Origin: Galaxea fascicularis
Lineage: Eukaryota > Cnidaria > Anthozoa > Scleractinia > Euphylliidae
Length of the DNA: 64,000 nt
Assembly (NCBI GenBank): GCA_948470475.1
Contig: OX419335.1
Coordinates: 41,233,025 to 41,297,024 of the forward strand
Direction: 5' to 3'
The translations under genes and the position numbers were made by a program. Of this stretch, positions 1 to 10,177 are shown in pieces. Below the pieces are notes generated by a model. The model saw nothing but the letters and a program-made list of their open reading frames with translations, was not told the DNA's origin and searched no databases. Each line of letters begins with the position of its first letter. The first letter of the stretch is position 1.

Positions 1-520
1 AACAAGCTGCAACTGTTTTAAGGCCTAAATCAACATCGGGAGACAATAACTGTACATTATTATTTGAAACTCAGTCGTTACTGACTGAAAGACACTGAGC
101 AGAAAGTAATTGTACAAGCCGTCAGCCACAAGGATGCAACTGTATTGGTGGCTATCTTGAAAGATCACTGTCCAAGTGTTGTGAAAGAGTTGAAGAAAAC
201 CATCAGTGAGAAGTTGAAAACATCGTGTGCAAAGCTGTGCAAGCGTTCGCAAGGTTCCGTTTTATATGGAAATGATTATGATAGCATGAAAGACTTTGAT
301 TTTAACAAAGTTTGGCTTGAATTGAAGACGAACCTCCCTTTTTTGTTGAGCTTATGAACGCAATGTCTGGCAAAGAGGACTCCGTCGTAGAAACAAAGCT
401 TGAGCTTCAAGTGAAGTACAGTTTTTTGTACTCGATCCTTATGAACGAGAGGTGGCATGAACTGAACTGGTGAACGTGTGAATACAGTTCTCATCATTGA
501 AGGTGGATGTACCAAAAAGG
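1..520 (+). pseudogene. Broken exon of an unidentified protein
   Basis: One frame is open from about 130 to 357 and encodes a lysine-rich helical stretch. The apparent reading then continues in a second frame (about 350-470) through ELMNAMSGKEDS and ILMNERWHEL, and in a third (about 480-520) ending in IIEGGCTKK just before a GT. At least two frameshifts are therefore needed to read through, so this is a decayed copy and not a working exon. The style resembles multi-copy cnidarian repeat-associated proteins, but I cannot name the family. A possible splice donor (AAG then GTTAGT) follows, and a pentanucleotide microsatellite starts directly after it. Confidence 0.4.
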
Positions 521-523
521 TTA

Positions 524-602
524 GTAATATAATATAATATAATATAATATAATATAATATAATATAATATAATATAATATAATATAATATAATATAATAT
601 AT
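524..602. repeat. (AATAT)n pentanucleotide microsatellite
   Basis: About 75 bp of essentially perfect AATAT units, directly 3' of the broken exon. Confidence 0.95.
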
Positions 603-925
603 AAGCTGATGATGTCTAAAACATTCGTTGTTTTTTCTCCCTTACTCAGACTGCGGTAGCGTCATCAATTCAGTTTAAATGGGGATTTTTTGTTAACTGG
701 AGGGGTGGTGCCCCACCCCCAAGCCAGGGAAAAGGTTCTGGGAACGAGGTTGCTGTGAAATTTTACTGCGTGACCCGGAATTTTACCGAGGTTGTGACCC
801 GCTAACTGAGTGTGCACATTCGTTTTTAGTGGAATACATAAAGGTAAGTTTCCGTTGGAATAAATTGCCCGTCGTCTAGTAGTATAATCATCGACACGTT
901 TGTTGAAAATATTTCGAATTTATTA

Positions 926-1140
926 TACCTCTCAGTTAGTACGCGCGCTGTGATTGGTCAATTTGGCGGGCCGTACTTCACTGTACGGCCCGCTAAATTT
1001 GAAAGTTTCTTTTTCCTCGCGCCTGATTAACCTCAGAGATATAATAAATCTCTTACTAACCTCGTTTTCTCGGATCGTCGTTTTTTCCCGTGGATTTATG
1101 GTAACTTACAGTACGGACCTCGAACTTGGTTTGTAAGAGG
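926..1140. repeat. Dispersed-repeat-like segment with strong hairpin
   Basis: The segment contains a perfect 11-bp stem (GCGGGCCGTAC at 966-976, GTACGGCCCGC at 983-993) with a 6-base loop, extended imperfectly by A/T pairs. The end near 1112-1125 repeats a GTACGGACC-type sequence. It looks like a short non-autonomous element; no coding potential is seen. The flanks 603-925 and 1141-1561 hold no gene, apart from a CTGGGAACGAG motif at 738-748 that recurs elsewhere in the window. Confidence 0.45.
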
Positions 1141-1561
1141 TATGTATTCAAATGTTAACCGCTAGTGACAAACGAAAAGGAGACGGCTGCAAGTTTGAAA
1201 CAAACAAGGAGACTCATTAGATTATTTACGATTGAATAGTGGAAAACTCGACACTCAAACTAGTCGCACATAGAAACAACATCTCACTACAGTGAGACAT
1301 CAAAACTGATCTTTCCATCAAAAAGTGCATCCCACGTTAAAGCCGACAGGCGTACGCGTCTTGTTTCTGCTATTTTCGCCTATTTGTTCATTGCAACAAG
1401 TCATCTACGGTGAATGGAATTACGAGAGCGATGAGAGAAGTCGAAAACTCAAATCTTGCAAGCTTTGATGCTGCAATGTTATGCGCAGTAGGATATACAC
1501 AGAGCAAAACGTGTGTTGTTATCGAGCAGACAATGCGTAGACCGCAGAGCAGTATATATAG

Positions 1562-1887
1562 AGACACACAAAGAACTGGGGGGTTCTGGCACAGCGCACT
1601 CGGAAACTAAGCCATGGATCGAATAAAGCTTTATTAAGGCCAACGCGACCTCACAACATCAGCTTGTTTCCCCCCATTGAATCCATGGAAACACACGGAA
1701 ATCCATTGAAAATCTGTTGGAAATCCGACGGGAATCCCTTTATCTCGTTTTAAAATCTCCGCTTGAAATCTCCTTGAAACCCTCGAAATCCGCCCGATGC
1801 CCGGTCGCGTTGGCCTTAATAAAGCTTTATTCGATGGCTTAGTTTCCTCGTTTGCTTTGACAGAACCCCCAAGTTCTTTGTGTGTCT
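1562..1887. repeat. Foldback element with about 85-bp inverted arms
   Basis: The left arm (1562-1650) and right arm (1803-1887) are reverse complements with few mismatches and a short deletion in the right arm. Both contain AATAAAGCTTTATT and GTTGGCCTTAA. About 150 bp separates them. The right arm ends about 50 bp before the polymerase relic begins, so this may be a foldback MITE or a rearranged terminal inverted repeat of the polymerase element. Confidence 0.85.
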
Positions 1888-1940
1888 GAGACCGTCGTGC
1901 CGGGGGGAACCCCTATTAGAGAAAGGGGGCATGGGGGCAC

Positions 1941-4900
1941 ATGGCTGCGGAAGCACCGATGGCCGAGCCAGCTGAACGCCCTATTAGAGAAGGGGGAGCA
2001 GGAGCACCAATGGCAGTGCCGGCTGGGCATTATTCCCCGGAAGGCGCCGAAGACCTACCCAGAAGGTTTGAAACTGACCAGTATCAGCTGACCGGAAACC
2101 ATTTCGGTGGTGTGCTGAACACGTGGCGCAACTTTGCCGACAAAAGCAACCCGGCGAACATGGACCTGCAAAACCACGCAAGGTCAGACGAAGACAAGGC
2201 GGTTGCCATAGTCGAAAAAGAAATCGCAAGGTACGGCAGCCTAAAAATAAGTTTTGATAAAGAAATAAACTACAAGCGAGAGAAACAAAACGAGAGAGGC
2301 CCGAACGGATAAGCGTTGTACGACAAAATGAAGCATTTCTTTGAGGGTGAGGTATTCATTGTCACGAAAAAGACGACCAAGTCTGAAATGAAGGAAATGT
2401 ACAAGAAAACCATGGACGTCATTCAGGGCAAGATCGACAACTGGAGCGAATTGTGGTCGGGGTGGGAAGTGGAGTCGGTAGAGTCGGGTTACGTGAATGT
2501 GTTCGAGTATGTTCCGTTCAGCGGAAGCTCATATATCCCATTGCCTTCGATTCTTGCGAACAAAATCAATGCCTGAAATGGGCCCTGAAATCCGCCTTGT
2601 TTCCCGCGGCAAAAGACGCGCAAAGGATGAGCAAATACCCCGAAAACGACGGCTTGAACTGGGAAGGAATCGAGTTTCCAACGAAAGTAACGCAAATCCG
2701 TAAACTGGAAAAGCAAAATGAAGGCTTAGCAATCAATGTGTGGGGCTGGGAAAACGACGATCTAACCATCCTGTGGATAAGCGATAAAGGCAAAGAAATC
2801 AAGAGGATAAACCTTATGTTGCTGATGGATGGTGAAAGATCGCACTATTGTTGGATAACGGAAATGAGCCGTTTGATCTTTAACAAAACTAGAAACATGG
2901 GGCATTACTGCGGACAACGCCACCGAAGATGCCGCTGGCAGGCATCATGTGAAAGCGAGGAGGAAGTGATCAATGGAAGGGTGGTAAAGCGTTATTTCCC
3001 AATCGTAACCCCCTGCGACAAAAGAAAACCAAAAGACTCGACAGACAGGTGGATCGAAAAATCATCCGAAACCTGCTTGTTCCGCGCAGAGCCCCTGCTC
3101 CAACAAAACTACAGGGACGCGGTGAGAGACCACTGCCACATAACGGGAAAGTTCAGGGGAGCGGCGCATGCGAATTGCAAAGGAAGCTGAGGCTGAACGT
3201 AAAAACGCTGAAAATCCCAGTGGTCTTCCACAACCTAAAAGGCTACGACGCGCACATCATCATGCAGGCCATGACGAAAACTGAAAAAGCGAAAGAACTG
3301 AGCTGCATCACGAAGAACATGGAAAAGTACATCGCATCCTCCCTGGGAAAACTGAAGATCATCGACAGCTGCGCGTTCATGGCAGCCAGCCTGGACTCGC
3401 TTGTGAAAGGAACGCCGAAAGAGAGCCTGAAGATAACCGAAAAACTGGCGAAACGTCTAAATGGGAACTTCGACCTCATGGTGAAAAGGGCGTCCACCCC
3501 TACGAGTACATGGACTCGTTCGAAAAGTTCGCGGAAATAGAGCTGCCGGGCAAAGAAAGCTTCTGGAGCAGCCTGACTGGCGTAGGAATCACCGACGAAG
3601 CCCTGGAGCACGGGCGCGAGGTGTGGAAAGCCTTTGGATGCAGGACCATGGGCGACTATCACGATGTTCACATACAAATGGACGTAGCGCTGCTGGCAGA
3701 CGTCTTCGAAAACTTCCGGAAAATCTGTCAGCAGCAGTACGGCCTCGAGGCCCCAGGCCTTTCGTGGGACGCTTTGCTGTAAAAGACGGGCGTTGATCTA
3801 GAGCTCCTGACGGACTACGACAAGCACCTCTTCGCATGCGGGGCGGCATCTCGATGGTAAGCAAAAGGTACGCAAAAGCGAACAATTCGGGCGTACCGGG
3901 CCACGACCCAACTCAGCCGAGCAAGCACATCATGTACCTCGACGCCAACAACCTGTACGGCTGGGCCATGGGCAAGCCGTTGCCCATCAGAGGATTCAAG
4001 TGAAACAACCAACTGCTCGACGAAGACCACGTTCGCGAAATGAAGCTAAACGGTAAAAAGGGATACATCCTGGAGGTCGACCTTGAGTACCCGAGGGAGC
4101 TTCATGAAAAGCACAACGGCTACCCCCTAGCGCCGGAGAAAAAGTCGGCAAAAAAGGATTGGTTCTCAAGCTACCAAAAGCGTTTGATGAAAAGCCTGGG
4201 CTACTACCCGCCGGAAGCCAAACAGCTGATGCTGACGTTGCAAGACAAAGAAAAGTACGTGGTCCATCACCGAAATCTGCAGTTTTACCTATCGCACGGG
4301 CTGCGGATCAAGAAGGTCCACCGGGTGCTGGAGTTAGAGCAAGAGTGCTGGATGAAGCCGTACATCGAGATGAACACGGACTTCCGCAAAAAGCGAAGAG
4401 CGCATTCGAAAAGGACTTCTACAAACTCATGAACAACTCGGTTTTGCGCAACAGGACGGACATCAAGCTCGTCCGTCCGGCCGAGACGGGAAAAATAAGA
4501 AAGCTGGAGGCAAGTCCGCTCTTCGCCGGAAAAAAGGAGTTCGCAAACGACTTTGCAGGAATCAAAATGCACCAAAGCCATTTGGTGCTCAACAAGCCGG
4601 TCTACGCGGGCATGACGATCCTGGAAAACAGCAAAATCCTGATGTACGACTTCTACTACAACTTTCTGAAAAAGGAGTACGGCGAGCGCTGCGAGCTGGT
4701 TTACACAGAAACCGACAGCCTCCTGTTGGAAATCGAAACCGAAGACGTGTACGCAGACATGGCAAGGCGAGCGGACCTGTGCGACACGAGCGACTACCCG
4801 GCGAGCCATCCGCTCCACTCGGGCAAAAACAAGAAAGTCCTGGGCAAGATGAAAGACGAAATGGCGGGAGCACCGATAGCGGAGGTGATCTGCCTGCGGC

Positions 4901-4982
4901 CCAAGATGTACTCGATTCTCTGGGCAGACGAGGCGGTGCTGAAGAAGGCAAAAGGTGTGAAAAAGAGCGTGGTGAAAATAAC
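1941..4982 (+). pseudogene. Relic of protein-primed type B DNA polymerase (Polinton/adintovirus-like)
   Basis: Readable segments in order are: an N-terminal segment ending at an in-frame TAA (2310-2312); continuation to about 2576; a region with a zinc-binding remnant and VRDHCHITGKFRG (to about 3190); an exonuclease-like segment with FHNLKGYDAHIIMQ (about 3180-3490); and a segment from 3510 to a TAA at 3780-3782. These are followed by the polymerase motif A region YLDANNLYGWAM (about 3940), a TGA at 4001-4003, and a last segment with NNSV next to LRNRTD and the metal-binding motif YTETDS near 4705. At least five frame changes (about 2570, 3180, 3490, 3835, 4390) and three stops interrupt it. 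The stretch before VRDHCH is shorter than usual, and the motif B region appears to lack about eight residues. Family members replicate large virus-like transposons from a protein primer. No integrase, packaging ATPase or capsid gene is visible nearby. The 3' end is cut by a MITE. The copy is certainly dead. Confidence 0.88.
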
Positions 4983-5319
4983 CTGCAGTGCAGGCGTATT
5001 TTGGGCGTGCGAGTGCACATTTTCGTGTTATGGCCGCCATCTTGGATTTGGTAACTGTAGACTGATTGGGGCGAGGAAATATTTGCCGAGGGAGTAGATG
5101 TTAAGTAGAAAAATGGGCAAGAGGGGAGGAGGAGGGGGAGGGGGAGGGGAGAGCGTTATTTTAAGTGCCCCACCCCCCACCCGCCACACCGCCTCTACAC
5201 CAACTCTCTACCGGTCAAGCACCTCGTCGAGCATCCAATTACAATCCAAGATGGCGGCATCGAAAACCTGATTTATCAAGCGTTCCGCGCCAACATAATA
5301 ACGCCTGCACTGCAGGCTT
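4980..5319. repeat. MITE interrupting the polymerase relic
   Basis: The ends are inverted copies: CCTGCAGTGCAGGCGT at 4982-4997 and ACGCCTGCACTGCAGG at 5301-5316, with further pairing inward (GCCGCCATCTTGGA near 5031 against TCCAAGATGGCGGC near 5247). The interior is G-rich and C-rich runs without coding sense. Homology to the polymerase ends exactly where this element starts. Confidence 0.75.
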
Positions 5320-5399
5320 CTAGACCAATGGTTTGCTCTCAGCAAAAAATTCCCATGGGAATACACCTGCTCCCAGACAACACGCAATCTTGTTCCCAG

Positions 5400-5583
5400 A
5401 TAGCCTTCGTAGCAAGCGTTTCCGCGAGGTTTCAGCGCTCGAAAGTTTGGATGTGCGGGTAATGGGGCGTCAGCTCCTCCTCCCCCACTTCCCCCCCCCC
5501 TTGCGCCAACCCCTCCCCCCTTCCCGTCTCACCTTTGTTTTGAGGGCTGAAAAACCCACGGAAACGCTTGCTACACAGGCTAG
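5400..5583. repeat. MITE with TAGCCT...AGGCTA ends
   Basis: The left end (TAGCCTTCGTAGCAAGCGTT from 5400) and right end (complementary, to 5583) pair over about 44 bp. The interior is C-rich. The 92-residue open frame across it (5333-5611) is repeat-derived. Confidence 0.75.
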
Positions 5584-5633
5584 TCCCCAGAGGACCAGTG
5601 CAGTAGGTTAGTTCATATATGATAGTGTGCTGA

Positions 5634-5663
5634 CCAAAAGGATCGCAGCCTCTGGGAACGAGA
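5634..5663 (+). repeat. Dispersed 30-bp motif ending CTGGGAACGAGA
   Basis: Nearly identical to 46217-46246. Shorter versions lie at 738-748 and, reversed, at about 18273-18283. Probably the end of a dispersed element. Confidence 0.55.
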
Positions 5664-5939
5664 TTGGGACAACACGCGAGACAACACGCGACGCATCACG
5701 CTGATTACGCTAATGACGTATTCTGACATTCCTGGATTTCACGCCTACATACGGGAACGCAGAAAAACATACCTTTCGTGCGTCGATGGTAGGTTCGATT
5801 CCTGGTGACCGGCTTGAAGGTGAGTTTTTCGCGTTTCAATTTCCATTTGTTTCTGTCCCTTCATTAGAATAAACTACGACAGCATGATATAAATGTCGCT
5901 GAACTTTGGTGTTACCAATGTGACGGTAAAGTCGCTTAA

Positions 5940-6153
5940 GGCGAATGATACACGGTTCAACATTTGTTGAGCAACATTTGTTGCAGCTGCTGTTCAACAA
6001 ATGTTGAACAGTGTATCATGTGATGTAGAATATTGAAACATGCCGTTCAACGTGTTGAAAGTTTTTTAACGTTGTTGAACGAAAAAGAACTTGGCTCTAT
6101 TCCGTTCAACAAGTTGCCGCAACATTTGTTGGTTGAACCGTGTAGCATTCGCT
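5940..6153. repeat. PIF/Harbinger-like MITE, TAA target duplication
   Basis: The inverted ends read GCGAATGATACACGGTTCAA on the left and its near-complement on the right. TAA flanks both sides (5937-5939 and 6154-6156). The interior repeats TTCAACATTTGTTG-type palindromes several times. A 3-bp TAA duplication is typical of PIF/Harbinger elements. Confidence 0.75.
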
Positions 6154-6649
6154 TAAGTCTTCAAGCTTTTAAATTGCAGCCAGTTGGGCATGTTCATTTG
6201 TCTGCAAGCGGAAGATCGGTGATTGTGCAATACAATTCTGCAGGTCAGCAACTCGTCGTATCTGTGCATTTTGGAGCAGATTGCAACAAGAATACAGGGA
6301 TTTTCCACGTACTATGAATCCCGGTTCATGATTTCGAAGATTTCTGATGGCTTAATTTTATGATGCGCGAAAAGTTTTACCAGTTGGGTGCGAAGCTTTC
6401 ATGTAAGTTTATTTTTTTGCAAGTTATACAGTTCGGACGGCCGAAAGAAACGGCGTAACCCTTAAGGTTTCTTAGAATCTGTAGTTTTGATGTTTCTGGT
6501 CTCTAACATTTTTTTCAATCTACCGAAAGATATGGCGTCTCATAATGTTTTAGAGCGTGCAGAGTGGTTCACTCCTCGTTCTTACTATAAACTAGCTGTT
6601 TTGAAATTTTTAAAAGCATAAGGCTTATAATGGAAGGCTGCCAATCACC

Positions 6650-7112
6650 CTAAGTAACTGTATCGCGAAGAAGCGTAATCTTTCGAACTCAATTAGAGCA
6701 CGCGACTCACTGCTGGTGCCACATTTTAATACACGTTTCACGACTCTTTTGCATTCAGAGGTTCTGTGCTTTGGAACATGCTGACTTACAAATATAATGA
6801 TCTTGTTGATACAAACCATTATAATCTTGCCAAAAAACTCAAAACTTCAGAACTTTTTAAGGCTGTTAAATTCAATGTATTATCAGCCTCAATTGCTAAT
6901 TTTGAACTTGAAGATTTTGTGAATATTTGAATGCGAGTTTATCTGTTTCCTTGTCCCACTGATAGCATTTCAATATGCTTTTACACTGTACTTAATTGTA
7001 TTTAATATTTAGCTGTATTTTATTTTTAATTTAGTTGTAATGTATTGTACATGACCCCACAAGTTTTCAGCTTTCATACCTATTGTGTATAAATAAAGGC
7101 AACCTACCTACC
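6650..7112 (+). mobile_element. 5'-truncated LINE, C-terminal reverse transcriptase remnant and 3' tail
   Basis: A frame ending at a TGA near 6930 reads DSFAFRGSVLWNMLTYKY and onward. This matches the usual pattern at the C-terminus of CR1/L2-type LINE proteins, where a W-N motif follows a short basic stretch. After about 150 bp of 3' UTR come AATAAA and a (CCTA)n-like tail (about 7090-7112), as expected for a LINE 3' end. Upstream sequence is too decayed to follow. The RT core is missing. Confidence 0.55.
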
Positions 7113-8503
7113 TACTAACATAACGATGGGAGTTTGCTATTAATGAAAAATGTGGCAAGATTTCCGCACAGCCCCACACATTAATTATGCATTCAGTCTT
7201 TGTTCCATGAAAATGATAGTGATAACAATAGAATGCCTCAGAGACTAGTTCTCATTGTTTCCAAAATTCTGATTTTTTTTCCAAGTCTTTTTTGAAACAG
7301 GGTAAATTTGGCGCGTTTTGGCATTTGAAAATGCCATTGTCAAGTAATTTTACGGGAATTTTTCGATCTCTGGAAACAAATTTAACATTTTGCTTCGTGT
7401 TGTAGGTAATACAAAGAAATTTTAGGCCTGGGTTTAGCTGTAAAATGAGGTCAGGGCTACCGTCAAAAGTTTGAAAATAAAATGATTTCTTACCTGTTCT
7501 TGGTCTGGAGTGACAATGGTGACACTTACTTCAGTGTGAAGTAAGTGTGAAGTTCAATTGATCTGTTGGAGATTTTAGTCAGCTGCATGTATATAGTTAC
7601 CAATTTTACTACTATGGACCCTGTACATTTTCCAGCTTTTAAGAATTTCTCAGGGTTTTTTTTTTAAAGGTTAATTCTTGTGCATGGATTTGATAGAAAC
7701 ACAGAAGTGTTGATTTTTGACTTTCAAACTAGGGTCTTGCAGAGTCTCAGATTTAATATTTTACACCCCAACTGTGAGATAATTCATTTCCACCAATTGA
7801 TAAGAGATGTACTAAGTCAAAGGATTTATAAAAGAGGGCTGATCAGTTGAAGAAGAGGGTAATTTTCTTAATTTTGCTTCTGATGAGAGCAAAATTACTT
7901 CCTCTTGATTGGCTAAATACACCTCTTAAATATACAACAACAACATATTAGTGGGTTGAAGTAATATGTTGAACTTTGAATAATGTGAAGTTGCAAAGAA
8001 ACCCACTATTGTACACAGGCAACTCAACTTTGAGCAATTTGGTGTTTAATCTTGCATGAGGCCTGTTGCTGTGTGCTGCAAAGTCTGTTGCCTTCACAAC
8101 AATAGATCATTTACAAGAGTCAATGAAGATATATAACACAGAAAAACAGACAGCAAGCTTTCCCCAAAATCGGGTGATATAGATGACTATTTGTATCTAA
8201 AAACCAAACTTTTTAGTTTTTTCCTTTGTTCAACCTGCCAACTTTTCCTTTAAGCTTCTTCTTTGATATTCATGGTGAGACCTTGACATAACCATCTTAA
8301 AAATTCATACAGAAAGGATGTCCCTTTCAAAATGAAACATTGCTCTCTTCCCAAAGGACAAAACCAGTTGTTTGTATTGTGCTCTGGACATGAACTGTAC
8401 TACTAGTATAGCAACATACATTTCCTTGTTTACAAATACTTCTTCATACACTCAGTTGCAGAGATACATCAGTGAGAGAGCACAGCAACACCTGTGATTA
8501 ATA
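7113..8503. other. Intergenic, upstream of the first cofilin gene
   Basis: No gene seen. It contains a perfect 11-bp hairpin (CACTTACTTCA 7523-7533, TGAAGTAAGTG 7537-7547, loop GTG). The 5' UTR and promoter of the downstream cofilin gene must lie in its last part, but I see no clear TATA box. Confidence 0.5.
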
Positions 8504-10177
8504 ATGGTGAGTTTAACTTGTATTTCAATTATGAATGCATTTTGTACCAGGCCCTCCTGTCCAGTAAAAGGACTAGACTACAGAAGGGTCTGCTTGCAGG
8601 TTAGCATGTGAAAAGCAAGCAGTCAAAGTTTTGCCTTCCTCCTACAGAATGGCATAAATGCATGCATTTCAAACTTTTCAGGACGGTAGATGCTCTGACA
8701 TCCCGGAAACATTGCTTCTGTTTGAAGTAGTTTATTTCATGACGGGAACATTGTTCTCTCCCCCAATTGCTAATGGTGGGCCACATTGCTGTCGACCCAA
8801 AAATGCCTGTTGCTTAAGTTCCCTATGGAACCAAACCGCAGACTTCAAACGGTGATAATAGAATCTTTATTCTCTATGTTTGGTCACAACTAAACAAGTC
8901 AATTCTCAATTTGGGTGACTTGCACATCATCTGTCACAGTAACTAAAACCATTTACTCATAATTAAATTACAATCAACTTAAACTGCAAACTAAGCATTA
9001 AATGTGCCTGGATGGACAAAAATTCCAGTTTCAAATTTGTGGCAAATGTCTTGTTTCTATGTTACATAACCTTCTAGGTTTTTTAGCTTATACCCAGCAG
9101 GCCCCTAAAATTTATTTATTTATTATTTATTATTATTATTTATATATATATATATTTTTTTTTTTTTTGCTTAGGCTAGGACAGGTATCAAACTGTGTAA
9201 GGAATTTCAGACTCAATTCAACCAGATGCAAACCAAACATACTATTGGCCATATGATCCTTGGCATTTCCGATGACAATACAACAGTGGAAATCAAAGAA
9301 ATTGGTGACCCCTTTGTACAGAATACTGGAGATATTGAAGTCAACAAAAATGCATACCTAACTCTGATGAAAAGATTTGTCGATGAGCTGAATGGAGGCA
9401 AACCAAAGCCAAAGTACATTTTGTTTGACGCACAGGTCGTAAGGGCTGATGCTGGACGCAGGGAGAAAGTTGTCTTAATTAGTTGGTAAGAATGTAAATA
9501 TCAGTCAACTACATGGTTACTTAGATACGGTGCACTTGACATCTCAAGCATGCAAATCATGTTTTACATGTAGGATTTCCTCCCATAACTTCTTACACAA
9601 GCTGCACTTGAGACTGACTTTTCAGCTTGCTAGCCCAGTGGCTGCCAGCGACAGGTTTGATTCACTAGCCAGACTTGTTGTATCCTTCAGGATTTCTTTT
9701 ATGGTAAAAGCATAGATTCCATTCTTAATATTGTCAGTGGCATTCTTGATACCTTGAAAAACACTGTGACAAATTTATTATTTTAGGGCCTTGATAGTAG
9801 CTCTCATTTTCTGAGGTATTCTTCTCTGTTGCCATGTACATAGATCTTCCAGTGCTGATGCGATGCATTATTTCTTCCTGCAGTGATTTGGAAAATTGTC
9901 CTAAGGATAACTCCTTATATTTAGTTTTTGTTTCCAAAAACAACCCACCTGTAATACCTAAACTCAGGTTCTACCAGAAGAAATTGCATGGGGTATTAAC
10001 TCCTGTATATGTAAAATCCCCAGGTGTCCAGACAGCTGTGGTGTTCATGCGAAAACGCTTCATGCTGGGACCTTAGAAGATGTGAGAAAGGCTGCTTCAG
10101 GTGCCTTGTACGTTGCGGCAACTGATGCAGATGATGTTAAGTATGAAGTCATTGCAAAGTTGGTTCAAAATAGTTAG
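8504..10177 (+). CDS. ADF/cofilin family protein, copy 1
   Basis: ADF/cofilins bind and sever actin filaments in the cytoplasm. The CDS joins 8504-8506 (the ATG alone, followed by GTGAGT), 9175-9485 and 10024-10177: 468 nt, 155 residues. The ATG-only first exon is the arrangement known from vertebrate cofilin genes and explains why no good start exists in exon 2. The protein is a single ADF-H domain. It has the N-terminal helix (RTGIKLCKEFQTQ), the beta strand HMILGISDD, the FD and GRREKVVLISW segment, the split Trp codon (residue 105) at the second intron, then CPDSCG and the long C-terminal helix region. Residues 2-4 are A-R-T, so the usual inhibitory phosphoserine at position 3 is absent; Thr4 is the nearest candidate. 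Length matches the family (about 140-165). A paralogue lies at 22799-25429. Intron 1 has an AT-rich and poly-T stretch before its acceptor. Confidence 0.93.

Noticed and set aside
4285..5040. 251-residue - strand frame
   Set aside because: Shadow of the well-supported + strand polymerase segment; no recognisable protein.
5333..5611. 92-residue frame MLSAKNSHGN...
   Set aside because: Lies across an inverted-repeat MITE; the sequence is repeat-derived.
5783..5815. GGTTCGATTCC, resembling a tRNA T-loop
   Set aside because: No matching acceptor stem, D arm or A box upstream at tRNA spacing.
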